Below the pieces are notes generated by a model. It was not told the DNA's origin. It was given only the letters and a program-made list of their open reading frames with translations, and ran no database searches. The translations under genes were made by a program, and so were the position numbers. A stretch of DNA of 45,786 nucleotides from CAYLUN01 sp964386865 (GTDB lineage Bacteria; Verrucomicrobiota; Kiritimatiellia; RFP12; UBA1067): assembly GCA_964386865.1 (NCBI GenBank), contig CAYLUN010000044.1, forward strand, positions 1-45,786, written 5' to 3'. How positions within the stretch are numbered: position 1 is the first letter of the stretch; each line of letters opens with the position of its first letter. Shown piece after piece: positions 25,601 through 33,904 of the stretch.

Positions 25601-28600
25601 TTGCAGGGCCAGGGTGCCGCCCGCAACGGCGACCGTTCCCAAGAAGGCGCAGCTGTGCCCGGCGAGGGTGAGCGTGCCCGCCCCGAGCTTGGACAGCGTG
25701 CCCGCGTCGCCTTTGAGCGGGGCGGCCAACGTGCTGTCGCCCGCCTGGTTCACGCTGAGCTTCGGCGCGGCCCCGCTGAATTCGACCGTGGCGGAGGCGG
25801 AGCCGGTCAGCGTGCCGACGCTGGCGTTGGTCGCGGCGACGCGCAGCAGAGTCGAGGCCGCGAGGGCTGTGGCGCCGTTCACGGCGGCGTTGCCGCGCAG
25901 CTCGACGGTGCCGGCGGCGAGCGAGAGGCCGGTGTTGACGGCGGCGTTGGTGCCAAGGATCAGCGCGGCGCCGGCGGCGGCGAAGACCGACAGGCCGTCA
26001 GAGCCGTTGAGCGCCGTGGCCAGCGTGTGCGTGCCGGCGGAGACGGTGATGGCGGGCGTCGCGCCGTTGGTGGCGAGGGTCAGTCCGCCGCTCCCGGCGA
26101 GGGTGTAGCCGTAGCTGCCGTTGTTGAAGGCCAGCCCGCCGGCGGTGAAACCGGCGCCGGTGTCGACCGTTGCGGCGTTGGTGAGCGCGAGGCCGAAGAG
26201 CGGGACGACGCCCGCGCCGTTCGGCACGCTGCCGCTGTCCCAGTTGGCGCCGACGCCCCAGCTGCCGCCTTGCGCCGCTTTCCAGACCGCGCCGACGCCG
26301 CCGGACAGGCCCGAGATCGTGAGCGTCACGCGGCCGTTGCCCGCGTCGTTCGCGAACACGTAGCTCGCGCCGGACTGGGGGTTGCCGACGGCGAGCAGCG
26401 ACACGTCGCCGCCGAGCGTGCCGGCGTAGGTAAAGAGCGTGTAGGTGCCGGGCTCGGCGAAGGGCAGGCCGGTACCCGCGCAGTAGAGGTTCACAACCGT
26501 GTTGCTGAGCGTGAGGCTGGTGGTTGCGATCGTATCGTTCGCGCCCGCGCCGAAGTCGACGTCCAGCGTGCCGGGCGTTCCGGCGCTGCCGAGCACGAGG
26601 GCGTTGAGGGTCTGGGCTTTGACAGTGAGGGTGCCGAAGCGCAGGGCGCGGCCGTCCATGATGAGCGAAGCGGTGGCGGGGAAGGCGCCTTCAATGCGCA
26701 GGCCTGCGAGGCCGGAAAGCGTCGGCGCGCCGGTGCCGGAGAAGTCGGCGGCGGCTACGACGTTGCTGAAGATCAGGACGCCGGAGGCGGCGCCGGAGAG
26801 GGTCACGTCGCGGTGGAGGGTCACGGTGCCGGCGATCATGACGGTGCCGGTGGTCATGCCGAGGGTGACGGTCGCGCCCTTGTTGAAGACTTCGAGGTCA
26901 TGGCCGATCCAGCGGCCCGTGCCGTTAGCGATCAGGGCAAGGGCATCGGTCGGTGCGGTGCCGCCGTCGCCGATTATGACTTTGTTGGTGAGGTTGTTGT
27001 AGCCGAGCGAGCCGCCGGTGCCGGTGGCTGTGCGGCCGTTCAGGGGGTTGGCCCAGGCGCCGAGGGTGCCCCAGTCGTCCTCAGAGAGGCGCAGTGTGCC
27101 GTTGCGCACGACTGTGTTGCCCTGGTAGGCGCGGCTGTTGCCGGTGTCGGCGCCGCCCGAGCGGAGTTCGAGCGTGCCGGGGCCGCTCTTGGTGAGCGAC
27201 GTGACGCTGAGGCCCTTGCTGCTCGACACGAGCTGCAAGCTGCGAAGCGAGAGCGTGTCGCCCGCGCCCACATCGAAGGCGGCGATGTCGCCGTGGCCGA
27301 GGGTTGCGCTGGACAAGGTGACGGTTCCGCCGCCCGCGCGGGTAGCGATAACCGCGGTGCCTGCGCCCATGAGGTTGAGCGTGTTGCCGAGGGTGGTGCC
27401 ACTTTGCGTGAGGGTGAGCCCGGCCGTCTTGCCGGACTGGGTGAGCAGCGAGATGGCGACGCTGGCCGGGAGGCTGGGCGTCTGCAAGAAGCCTTCGTAC
27501 ACAAAGGCGTTCGCGACGGTGTTGGTGAACATGGGGACCGTGACCGTGCCGCTGCCGGACTTGTAGAAGGTCGAGCCGTTCGGCAGGCCGAGCGTGTTGC
27601 CCAGGAAGGTCAGGTCGCCGCGCGACTCGAGTGTGAGCGCCGAACGGGCCGTGACGGGCGCGGCGACGGTGACCGTGCCGGGGGTCGGCAGCGACAGCTT
27701 GGGGGCCGTGCCGCCGGCGTCGTTGGTGAGCGCGATCGGGTTGCCGGCGAGCGCGAAGGTCTCGCCGGACGAGAGGCCTGACACAAGCAGGCGCCGGGCG
27801 AGAAACGTGTCGGCGAGATCGTTGGTGGCGGCGTTGCCGGCGGCGGAGGGGAAGCGCAGCAGCCAGTTCATGCTGCCGCCTGCGGCGGGGGCGGAGCCGC
27901 CGGTCCAGCGCGCGGCGTCGCTCCAGTTGCCGGTGCCGGACCAGGCGTAGACGTTGCCGGGCGCGGCGCAGGAGAGGGCGCCGCCGCCCGAGAAGATGCC
28001 CGAGCCGTGCGACGCGTTGAACGTTCCGGAGGCGGCCGAGCCGTCCAGCGCGACGTAGGCGAGCGGCAGGGTGCCGCTGTGGTTCAGGATCACGGACGCG
28101 CCGGTGACGGCCTTCAGGAGCGAGTCGCCGGTGAGGGCGCGGCAGGCGTTGGCTGCGGCGGGCGCGGCGAAGCAGACGGCGTCGACCATGGTGGCGCGGT
28201 CGTTCCAGCCGCCTTCGCCGCCGATGCCGAGCGTGTGGCTGCCGGCGCTGAGCCAGAGCGCGGCGCTGGCGTAACGGCCGGGGCTGAACTGGACGCTGCG
28301 GTTGAGGAAGGACGCGAGGGGGAGGCCGTCGAGGGTCACGTAGACTTGGTTGTCGGCATAGCCGTTGCGCAGCAGATGTGAGAAGGCGATGCTGTAGAGC
28401 CCGGCGGCGGGCACCGTGACCGTCTGGCTGACCGCGCCGTTGTACTGCATGATCAGCATGTGCGACCCTTCGGGCGAGGAGCCGACCGAGTTCCAGGGCG
28501 AGCCGGCGCTGGCGGTGTTCTGGCGGCCGATGTGCATGGGCAAAGAGGTGACCGTCCAGTTGGAGATCACGTTGCCGGCGCTGACATAGCTCCAAGCGCC

Positions 28601-29188
28601 GCCAGCCATCGCGGGCAGTTCGAAGCCGGGGTTCTGGATCAGGTTCGAAGCGCTGTCGGGGTCGCCGAGGGTGACCACCGACGCGCCGCTAGCCACGGAG
28701 AGGTCCGCGTCCGTAAAGAGCGAGCCGGAGACCAGCAACACGCCCTCCTGCGCGGCGACGGCGCCGGCGCAGCGGGCGAGCGCGAGCGTGCCGGTGCCGG
28801 TCTTTGACAGGCCGGCGGCGGTCACGATTTCCACGCCGAGGCTGTTAGTGGTCGCGGCGGCGGCGGCGAGCGTGCCCTCGACGGCGAGGCGGCCCGCGCC
28901 AAGCAGGGTGTAGCCGTTCGCGGCGAAGGTGATGTTGGAGACCGTGACGTCGGCGGCGACGTTGACGAGGCCGCCCGCGCCATCGAACTGGGCCTCCGCG
29001 CCGGGCTGCCATATGACAGGCTGGCTAGCCCCGTCGAGCCAGTTGGCGGTGGAGGTGTCCCACGCGCCGCCTGAAGCGCCATTCCAGCGCAAGACGGGCG
29101 GCGCGGCGAACGTGAGAGACGATGACAGTACGAAGAAGGCCAGCAGGCTCGCTGAGTGGAACGAAGAAACGGTGCGCGTGGTTTGCAT
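22652..29188 (-). CDS. Giant secreted PATR beta-strand repeat protein with PA14 domain (paralog 2)
   Basis: The protein has 2178 residues from the ATG at 29188, with a strong GAGGAGCT site 4-11 nt upstream. It has the same architecture as paralog 1: signal peptide (to FAAPP), a region containing AEAQFDGAGGLVNVAADVTV that is identical in both, a NPGF-containing module (about 179-341), PATR-type repeats (SKTGTGTLALARC, LTKSGPGTLELRSGGAD), PA14 (about 1218-1388, SGDDGFLLAIDGK), two beta-sandwich repeats ending in HLYGLSNEE (about 1499-1669 and 1776-1966) and a C-terminal block ending RGTMILIR. The middle is more diverged than the two ends. The two genes are tandem, on one strand, 214 nt apart, so they come from a duplication. 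Location is probably the cell surface; ligand unknown. Confidence 0.86.
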   Translation of the reverse strand: MQTTRTVSSFHSASLLAFFVLSSSLTFAAPPVLRWNGASGGAWDTSTANWLDGASQPVIWQPGAEAQFDGAGGLVNVAADVTVSNITFAANGYTLLGAGRLAVEGTLAAAAATTNSLGVEIVTAAGLSKTGTGTLALARCAGAVAAQEGVLLVSGSLFTDADLSVASGASVVTLGDPDSASNLIQNPGFELPAMAGGAWSYVSAGNVISNWTVTSLPMHIGRQNTASAGSPWNSVGSSPEGSHMLIMQYNGAVSQTVTVPAAGLYSIAFSHLLRNGYADNQVYVTLDGLPLASFLNRSVQFSPGRYASAALWLSAGSHTLGIGGEGGWNDRATMVDAVCFAAPAAANACRALTGDSLLKAVTGASVILNHSGTLPLAYVALDGSAASGTFNASHGSGIFSGGGALSCAAPGNVYAWSGTGNWSDAARWTGGSAPAAGGSMNWLLRFPSAAGNAATNDLADTFLARRLLVSGLSSGETFALAGNPIALTNDAGGTAPKLSLPTPGTVTVAAPVTARSALTLESRGDLTFLGNTLGLPNGSTFYKSGSGTVTVPMFTNTVANAFVYEGFLQTPSLPASVAISLLTQSGKTAGLTLTQSGTTLGNTLNLMGAGTAVIATRAGGGTVTLSSATLGHGDIAAFDVGAGDTLSLRSLQLVSSSKGLSVTSLTKSGPGTLELRSGGADTGNSRAYQGNTVVRNGTLRLSEDDWGTLGAWANPLNGRTATGTGGSLGYNNLTNKVIIGDGGTAPTDALALIANGTGRWIGHDLEVFNKGATVTLGMTTGTVMIAGTVTLHRDVTLSGAASGVLIFSNVVAAADFSGTGAPTLSGLAGLRIEGAFPATASLIMDGRALRFGTLTVKAQTLNALVLGSAGTPGTLDVDFGAGANDTIATTSLTLSNTVVNLYCAGTGLPFAEPGTYTLFTYAGTLGGDVSLLAVGNPQSGASYVFANDAGNGRVTLTISGLSGGVGAVWKAAQGGSWGVGANWDSGSVPNGAGVVPLFGLALTNAATVDTGAGFTAGGLAFNNGSYGYTLAGSGGLTLATNGATPAITVSAGTHTLATALNGSDGLSVFAAAGAALILGTNAAVNTGLSLAAGTVELRGNAAVNGATALAASTLLRVAATNASVGTLTGSASATVEFSGAAPKLSVNQAGDSTLAAPLKGDAGTLSKLGAGTLTLAGHSCAFLGTVAVAGGTLALQGVATPGKLTVASPGGVSVLTPLTNGLTGFYYNVAPDTNAFWTLAGMEAHFAALKPDLVALSGTQNTNLDFGAAGTLFPQPYGAGGSRTTNFEAVWRGSLTVPSAAYYTFRLSGDDGFLLAIDGKQVLSRNYYAAAAAEGTAFLEAGAHDVVLGYFQVTGGYGLQVQLRSLYGAFSPLSNTRLTPYNSVGSLAGDGGVALAAATAQLTAAQTASSTFGGALSGPAGSLFTKAGAGVLTLNGAASDDTFASDVAVQSGTLALATDERLGDSAPVALASGSLLKLTAAETVGSLAGAGNVTFGGTVYVASFTGDADSDISASKTYTHVLDFPSDSTPATVNGVLFTSAGLSGNVNGHAWSINQTLTPYAGAGAGLTQLLADFYYNVADFTLTLSGLTPGKTYETRFYFRNFASNPRELTFTFTAGATPVGSIFHNPDTMALSMVGCRYTADAAGTLSTRIVSLQAGHTCHLYGLSNEESPGTSGAALTLNTPAGKTYRHTGALSGAGTLAKQGTGTQIFGGTNSVASVFDVQAGTLTFEPGASSLSGTVVRASATVAAPNGNVWLGGLAGEGTFSLAGVTPYPTNRAYLVTFTNDAGTEISTSKVYTHLLDFGTRSSPATVINGVAFTKTSAQTSSVNGYGWVNFPPSPHGGNVPPTVPAGSGIYNLLYDMNYGYQFPGAATMQLNGLTPGKRYEVRFYNRIWNAGDRTQTLTFDPDGAGPAAGESITFNPDAAGSLPNFVAYRYTAGATNLLISLASSLNNQTLHLYGLSNEEVSDAAYVPVTVDISRDSVLGGPVTGPGAWVKVGAAALAVSGASDATGALAVNAGAFGAAGGGVATLGPVSVAAGATLFGAGRVGGAVTVASNAWLHAGTPAACGTLQVGGDLTFAPGARPKFRFAAGAADTVTVGGRLTFPTNGVLQAQTLTAGVKPPAKIALFTSAQPINGPETLSGWTVVGEANCSLAYSDDRKVIYLRCPRGTMILIR

Positions 29189-29532
29189 GACAGCTCCTCT
29201 TAGGATGCAGAACGTCCGAACGGCAACAACCCATTCCAGAGTAGTAGCAAATAATAGGCGCTTAGCTAGCAATCGTCTAGTATAATACGTTTGGAAAAGT
29301 GTATGATTTCCGCTGCGCTTACGATGCTAACCGAATACCCCACGGGGCACTTGCGAATTATGATCCTTTCTGGCAAACTAATGACAACGGGTATTCATTC
29401 ATGTTGTACGGAATGTAAGTAAAGAGGCATGTGCGGCGGAGGGGGATGAACGTCTCACCGGAACGTCTGCGGACGCAGAAGGGAGCCGTTGTTGCCCGAG
29501 GCGCATGCGAGGGCCAAAGGAAAGAGGCTGAT
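29189..29532. promoter_or_regulatory. Divergent AT-rich control region
   Basis: This 344-nt region separates giant gene 2 (minus) from the zinc-ribbon membrane gene (plus) and is much richer in A and T than the genes on either side. TATAAT at 29281-29286 on the plus strand and overlapping TATACT on the minus strand are -10-like, but neither has a good -35 at the right spacing. No gene is seen. A promoter pair is likely here, but its exact position is not supported. Confidence 0.4.
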
Positions 29533-30264
29533 ATGATCATTGATGAACGGGATCTTCGCGAAACGTTGAACCGCGTTGTTAAGGGGGTCATCGTCATTGT
29601 CGCGCTGAGCGTGATGAGGGCTGTGGCGGCTTCCTTTCTGAGGCCTTCCGCCTCCTACGGAAGCATGACGCTGAATTCGTGGACGAGGATTATCATTTCG
29701 CTGGTCATCGTTGCTTTCGTCATCAAGTTATACAGTCCGGTAAAAGCCCTTGCGGCTTTTTACCTCTCGGCCTTCGCCAAAGCGAGCAAGATGCCTGGGC
29801 GAGACAAGCACCTGAATCACCTTCTCGTCGTCGGGGAGCGCGTCGTGCTCCTCGTCTTTCTGGTCATCATCTATCAGTGCCTGCTGCCGATCATCATTCA
29901 ACTGAACGTCTCCTTCTTCCGGTTCAGCGATCTGACGGTCTTTCTCAACGTGGCCATCCTTGTCGCGGTGATCGGCGTCCTCGTGTGGATTTGGAAAGAC
30001 GCGCAGCCGCTAGTCGAACTGCTGACGGGGCGGTTCACGGACAAAGTCTCAACGCTGTCGAGCGGGCTCGCGTATGTCTCGTGTGCGGCCTGCGGAGCCA
30101 AGAATGATCGGGATGCGATGTTCTGCGTCTCCTGCGGTTCCAAGATGGGCCAGCAGACTGCCGCTCCCGAGCCGGTGAACAAGGCGGTCTGCTGCTCCCA
30201 GTGCGGCGCCGAGAACGCGCCCGCTGCCAAGTTCTGCTGCAAGTGTGGGGCGGCCCAGTCCTGA
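29533..30264 (+). CDS. Four-helix membrane protein with two C-terminal zinc ribbons
   Basis: The protein has 243 residues from the ATG at 29533, with GGAAAGAGG upstream; an earlier start at 29431 adds unrelated residues. Four hydrophobic segments lie at about residues 16-33, 51-69, 98-118 and 135-155. After a short linker there are two rubredoxin-like zinc ribbons: CAACGAKNDRDAMFCVSCG (about 186-204) and CSQCGAENAPAAKFCCKCG (about 222-240). This matches the zinc_ribbon_2/DZR type with CxxC...CxxC. The ribbons would sit in the cytoplasm if the N-terminus does. I know of no characterised family with this layout. The next gene, 19 nt away, begins with the same kind of ribbon, so the two probably work together. 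Function unknown. Confidence 0.7.
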   Translation: MIIDERDLRETLNRVVKGVIVIVALSVMRAVAASFLRPSASYGSMTLNSWTRIIISLVIVAFVIKLYSPVKALAAFYLSAFAKASKMPGRDKHLNHLLVVGERVVLLVFLVIIYQCLLPIIIQLNVSFFRFSDLTVFLNVAILVAVIGVLVWIWKDAQPLVELLTGRFTDKVSTLSSGLAYVSCAACGAKNDRDAMFCVSCGSKMGQQTAAPEPVNKAVCCSQCGAENAPAAKFCCKCGAAQS

Positions 30265-30283
30265 TGGACGAAGCGGAGGACGC

Positions 30284-31720
30284 ATGAAGTGCTGCGCGGC
30301 TTGCGGTTCTCAGAATAAGAGCACGGCGAGGTTCTGCGCCAAATGCGGGGCGCCGTGCGTGGACTCGCCGTGTGCGGACTCGCCGCCGAGCGAGCCCGAG
30401 GCGGGTCTTGGATCCGAAGCGCCTTCCGCGAAGATGCGGAATGCGTTTTCCTACGTGGCGCTGACTCGGGCCAGGGAGAAGGTTTCCGGCACGGTTTTTG
30501 CCGAGGACAGGTTCGGCGCGATTCGCGCCATCGAGCGCCTCGGGTGTGTTCCGATCTCCGTCGTCCCGGCTGCAGAGGGGCGGGCTCGCGCGGGGGCGGC
30601 GTCCGGCCGGAGGGATGCGCAGCACACGAACTGGGTGGCCATCGGCTGCGTTCTGGTCGTTCTCTGCCTCGCGGCCGGTTTCGCGATATCGTCGTTCGGC
30701 CCCGCGGCCAGGATGACGCCCGGGCCGCGCCTGGCGCCGGAGCCGCTCGCGTCCGGCAACCGTCCGCCCAGGAGCGTTGTCCCCAAGAGTAGGGACAAGC
30801 GGCTTCTGAGACAGTCATACCTCGTGATCGCTGAGATGCAGGCCGACATGGTAGGCGGGTACAGCTCGCAGGCTAAGGTTGAGCTCTCGGCGGAGCGGGG
30901 CAACCCGCGCAAACTCATTTCGAGCGGCACACACGAGGTGGTCCTGCCGAATTTCTTCGAGCAGGCGGGCAAGAACAAGGTGTATTCAGGCCCGTCCGTC
31001 GATAATGATTGGGGCGCGGGGGCCGAACACACCATCAGGGGCGTTGTTGAGCTGCGCGGGTGGACGTTCGACAGCGACAGTAAGAACCCGCTCGTGTTTC
31101 GGCTCGAGCGCGGGCGCGGCTACGTTTACAAAGGCGGAAAAGGACAGGTGACGAGCCCGCGCGGCGAAGTCTACGCGTTGGAGCCGGGGCACGAAAGCGA
31201 GCCTGCGGCGCGCGTGTCGCAAGGGCGCCACGAGATGCAGGCGGAGCTGGCCCAACAGCGGCTGGCGATGATGGAGGCGCAAGGACGCCAGGACATGCAG
31301 GCGGTGCTGGCCCAACAGCGGCGGGCGATGATGGAGGCGCAAGCCGCCCAACAGCAGGCGTCCGGCATGCCGCCTCTGGCCCCTGCGGCTTCCTCGTCGA
31401 AGTCGGCTTTCAGCAAGCAGCTGCCCGCCTACACGGGCGGGGAGCTCGTGGGCAGGCAAACCGTGCGAATAAGCAACCCCAACGCGTTCGCCGTGGCCGT
31501 CGGCCTGCGCGCGGGCGGAAAGGGCAAGGATTTCGACGTGCCGGCAAGCGGCGTCCGCTCGGTCTATGTGCCCGACGGACAGTACAGCATTTACTTCGTG
31601 TATTCCGACCGGCCGGACGCGCTTTTTCAGGGCGACCCGTTCTCGCTCAACGGCAACGGGGTGCAGATCCAGATCGTGCAGGTGGCGGATGGCAACTTCG
31701 GCATCCGCCAGGTGAAGTAG
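30284..31720 (+). CDS. Zinc-ribbon / GspF-N-like / single-span membrane protein
   Basis: The protein has 478 residues from the ATG at 30284, with GCGGAGGA upstream. Residues 3-25 form a zinc ribbon (CCAACGSQNKSTARFCAKCG). Residues 53-95 (NAFSYVALTRAREKVSGT, then RAIERLGCVPISVVP) resemble the small N-terminal cytoplasmic domain of type II secretion/type IV pilus GspF/PilC proteins. Residues 117-137 are a single membrane span. Outside the membrane lie a beta-rich segment, a Gln/Met-rich helical stretch with a near-duplicated 20-residue unit (QAELAQQRLAMMEAQ and QAVLAQQRRAMMEAQ), and a C-terminal beta domain (about 395-478). No known full-length match comes to mind. A link to secretion is only suggested by the GspF-like piece. 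It follows the previous zinc-ribbon gene with a 19-nt gap. Confidence 0.6.
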   Translation: MKCCAACGSQNKSTARFCAKCGAPCVDSPCADSPPSEPEAGLGSEAPSAKMRNAFSYVALTRAREKVSGTVFAEDRFGAIRAIERLGCVPISVVPAAEGRARAGAASGRRDAQHTNWVAIGCVLVVLCLAAGFAISSFGPAARMTPGPRLAPEPLASGNRPPRSVVPKSRDKRLLRQSYLVIAEMQADMVGGYSSQAKVELSAERGNPRKLISSGTHEVVLPNFFEQAGKNKVYSGPSVDNDWGAGAEHTIRGVVELRGWTFDSDSKNPLVFRLERGRGYVYKGGKGQVTSPRGEVYALEPGHESEPAARVSQGRHEMQAELAQQRLAMMEAQGRQDMQAVLAQQRRAMMEAQAAQQQASGMPPLAPAASSSKSAFSKQLPAYTGGELVGRQTVRISNPNAFAVAVGLRAGGKGKDFDVPASGVRSVYVPDGQYSIYFVYSDRPDALFQGDPFSLNGNGVQIQIVQVADGNFGIRQVK

Positions 31721-31754
31721 CGGCGCGGCCGGCGGCGGCGGGGCGGCTCGACGC

Positions 31755-32705
31755 TTACCCGCGCCGGCGGCCGGCGGCGGACTCGGCCCGGTAGTCGCCG
31801 ATGGTGCGGTGGATGCCCTCCGCGAGCGGAATCGCGGGCGCCCAGCCGAGGCTGCGGATCAGCGAGGTGTCGCAGAGCTTGCGCGGCGTGCCGTCCGGCA
31901 TGGCGGGGTCGAACCGGATCTCGGCGCGGCAGCCGGTGGCGTCTCGCACGAGGCGGGCGAGGTCGCGGATGGAGACCTCTTCGCCCGAGCCGACGTTGAC
32001 CCAGTCGGGCGGGTCGGCGAGGTCGAGCAGGAAGAGCGCGGCCTGCGCGAGGTCGTCCACGTGCAGAAACTCGCGCAGCGGAGCGCCCGTGCCCCAGAGC
32101 GCCACCTCCTTTGCGCCCGCGGCGCGGGCTTCTTCGAAGCGCCGGATCAGCGCGGGCAGCACGTGCGAGTGCGAGGGGTGGTAGTTGTCGCCGGGGCCGT
32201 ACAGGTTGGTCGGCATGGCGGAGTGGTAGAGGCGGCCGTACTGCCGGCGGAAGAGCTGGCAGAGCTTGAGGCCCGCGATCTTGGCGAGCGCGTAGCCTTC
32301 GTTGGTGGCCTCGAGCGGGCCGGTGAGCAGGGCCTCCTCGGGGATGGGCTGAGGCGCGAGGCGCGGGTAGATGCAGGTGCTGCCGAGGAAGAGCAGGCGC
32401 GGCACGCCCGCCTCGTTCGCGGCGTGTATCACGTTCGCGGCGATCATCAGGTTCTCGTACAGGAAGTCGCCGGGCTGCGAGCGGTTGGCCTCGATGCCGC
32501 CGACGCGCGCGGCGGCGAGGATCACGCACGCGGGGCGGTGGCGGGCGAGAAAGGCGCGCGTGGCGGCCTGGTCGGTCAGGTCGAGTTCGGCATGCGTGGC
32601 GGTGAGCGGCGGCGGAAGTCCGCGCAGGGCCATGGCCCGGAGGATCGCCGAGCCCACCAGGCCGCGGTGGCCGGCGAGATAAAGGTCAGAAGGTCGTGTT
32701 TTCAT
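31755..32705 (-). CDS. fcl: GDP-L-fucose synthase
   Basis: The protein has 316 residues from the ATG at 32705; an earlier in-frame start runs into gmd. The enzyme is a short-chain dehydrogenase/reductase that converts GDP-4-keto-6-deoxymannose to GDP-L-fucose by epimerisation and NADPH reduction. The NADP-binding loop is GHRGLVGSAI (about residues 12-21). The family-specific active-site segment is GSTCIYP (about 106-112), with the Tyr/Lys pair in GYALAKIAG. SAMPTNLYGPGDNYHPSHSHV and REFLHVDDLA also match the family. It starts 4 nt after the gmd stop, so it forms an operon with gmd and provides the second step of GDP-fucose synthesis. Confidence 0.95.
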   Translation of the reverse strand: MKTRPSDLYLAGHRGLVGSAILRAMALRGLPPPLTATHAELDLTDQAATRAFLARHRPACVILAAARVGGIEANRSQPGDFLYENLMIAANVIHAANEAGVPRLLFLGSTCIYPRLAPQPIPEEALLTGPLEATNEGYALAKIAGLKLCQLFRRQYGRLYHSAMPTNLYGPGDNYHPSHSHVLPALIRRFEEARAAGAKEVALWGTGAPLREFLHVDDLAQAALFLLDLADPPDWVNVGSGEEVSIRDLARLVRDATGCRAEIRFDPAMPDGTPRKLCDTSLIRSLGWAPAIPLAEGIHRTIGDYRAESAAGRRRG

Positions 32706-32709
32706 AAGT

Positions 32710-33741
32710 TTACTCGGCGTTCTCCAGCACGCCGCCAACCTGCTGGACGGCAAGCTCCTGGCGGGCCACGCGCAGGTCGGCCTCGACCATCATGCGGACT
32801 AGCTCCTTGAAGGGAACTTTCGGCGACCAGCCCAGCTCGGTGCGGGCCTTCGTGGCGTCGCCCTGCAGCAGGTCGACCTCGCTCGGCCGCTCGTAGCGGG
32901 TGTCGTGTTTGACGAACGCCTCCCAGTCCAGGTCAAGCAGCCCGAAGGCCTCCTCGCAGAACTCGCGCACGCTGTGCGTCTCGCCCGTGGCCAGCACGTA
33001 GTCGCCGGGCTCGTCGCGCTGCACCATGCGCCACATGCCCTCCACGTAGTCGCCCGCGAAGCCCCAGTCGCGCTTGGCCTCGACGTTGCCGAGGTAGAGG
33101 GCGTTCTGCAGGCCCATCTTGATGCGGGCCGCGGCCATCGTGATCTTGCGCGTGACAAAGGTCGGGCCGCGCCGCGGCGACTCGTGGTTGAACAGGATGC
33201 CGTTGCTGGCGTGCAGCCCGTAGGCCTCGCGGTAGTTGACCGTGGCCCAGTAGCCGTAAAGCTTGGCGACGCCGTAGGGAGAGCGCGGGTGGAAGGGCGT
33301 GGTCTCGCGCTGGGGCACCTCGCTCACCTTGCCGAACAGCTCGGACGACGAGGCCTGATAGAAGCGCGCCTTCTTGCCCATGCCGGTCTCGCGGATCGCC
33401 TCCAGCAGCCGGATCGTGCCGAGGCCGGTCACGTCGCCGGTGTACTCGGGCACGTCGAACGAGACGCGCACGTGGCTCTGCGCGCCGAGGTGGTAGACCT
33501 CGTCCGGGGCGATCTCGTACACCATCTTCGCGAGGCGCCCCGCGTCGGTCAGGTCGCCGTAGTGCAGGAAGAGCCGCGTGCCCAAAATGTGTGGATCCTG
33601 GTAGAGGTGGTCGATGCGCTGCGTGTTGAAGCTCGAGGAGCGGCGGATCATGCCGTGAACCTCGTAGTCCTTCGCGAGCAACAGCTCGGCGAGGTAGGAG
33701 CCGTCTTGGCCCGTGATGCCGGTAAGGAAGGCGCGTTTCAT
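32710..33741 (-). CDS. gmd: GDP-mannose 4,6-dehydratase
   Basis: The protein has 343 residues, the usual length. It dehydrates GDP-mannose to GDP-4-keto-6-deoxymannose in the cytoplasm. The Rossmann motif is TGITGQDGSYLAE (about 8-20). The Thr/Glu catalytic segment contains SSSELFGKV, and the YxxxK motif is YGVAKLYGYW. Further marks are NHESPRRGPTFVTRKIT, the Gmd-specific DWGFAGDYVEGMW and RPSEVDLLQGD near the C-terminus. It is the first gene of a two-gene operon with fcl and is divergent from the XylR-like regulator 163 nt away. Confidence 0.97.
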   Translation of the reverse strand: MKRAFLTGITGQDGSYLAELLLAKDYEVHGMIRRSSSFNTQRIDHLYQDPHILGTRLFLHYGDLTDAGRLAKMVYEIAPDEVYHLGAQSHVRVSFDVPEYTGDVTGLGTIRLLEAIRETGMGKKARFYQASSSELFGKVSEVPQRETTPFHPRSPYGVAKLYGYWATVNYREAYGLHASNGILFNHESPRRGPTFVTRKITMAAARIKMGLQNALYLGNVEAKRDWGFAGDYVEGMWRMVQRDEPGDYVLATGETHSVREFCEEAFGLLDLDWEAFVKHDTRYERPSEVDLLQGDATKARTELGWSPKVPFKELVRMMVEADLRVARQELAVQQVGGVLENAE

Positions 33742-33751
33742 AAACCCCCGC

Positions 33752-33815
33752 AGTTACAGGTTGGTGGTTACACGTTACAGGTTGAAGAGGTTCATCGGTT
33801 CACGGTTGAGAGAAC
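33752..33815 (-). repeat. AACCTGTAACC-type leader repeat before gmd
   Basis: Read on the gmd strand, the 5' leader repeats ACCTGTAAC and AACC units (for example CCAACCTGTAACTGCGG) ending 10 nt before the ATG. Similar leaders precede the small PQ-loop gene (37267-37326) and tyrA (38262-38320). Confidence 0.55.
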
Positions 33816-33904
33816 CCGTTCTTCTGAACAGTGGGAAGGATAACAGATCTGCATGGAGCGTCTATTGCGTGATTACGAAAAAGATATTTACGAAAACACG
33901 CAGG

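Noticed and set aside
23660..27781. A 1373-codon plus-strand frame opposite giant gene 2
   Set aside because: Same reason; its repeats mirror the repeats of the real gene.
29281..29286. Perfect TATAAT as a plus-strand promoter
   Set aside because: No -35-like hexamer at a suitable distance and about 250 nt from the next start codon; listed only as part of an AT-rich control region.
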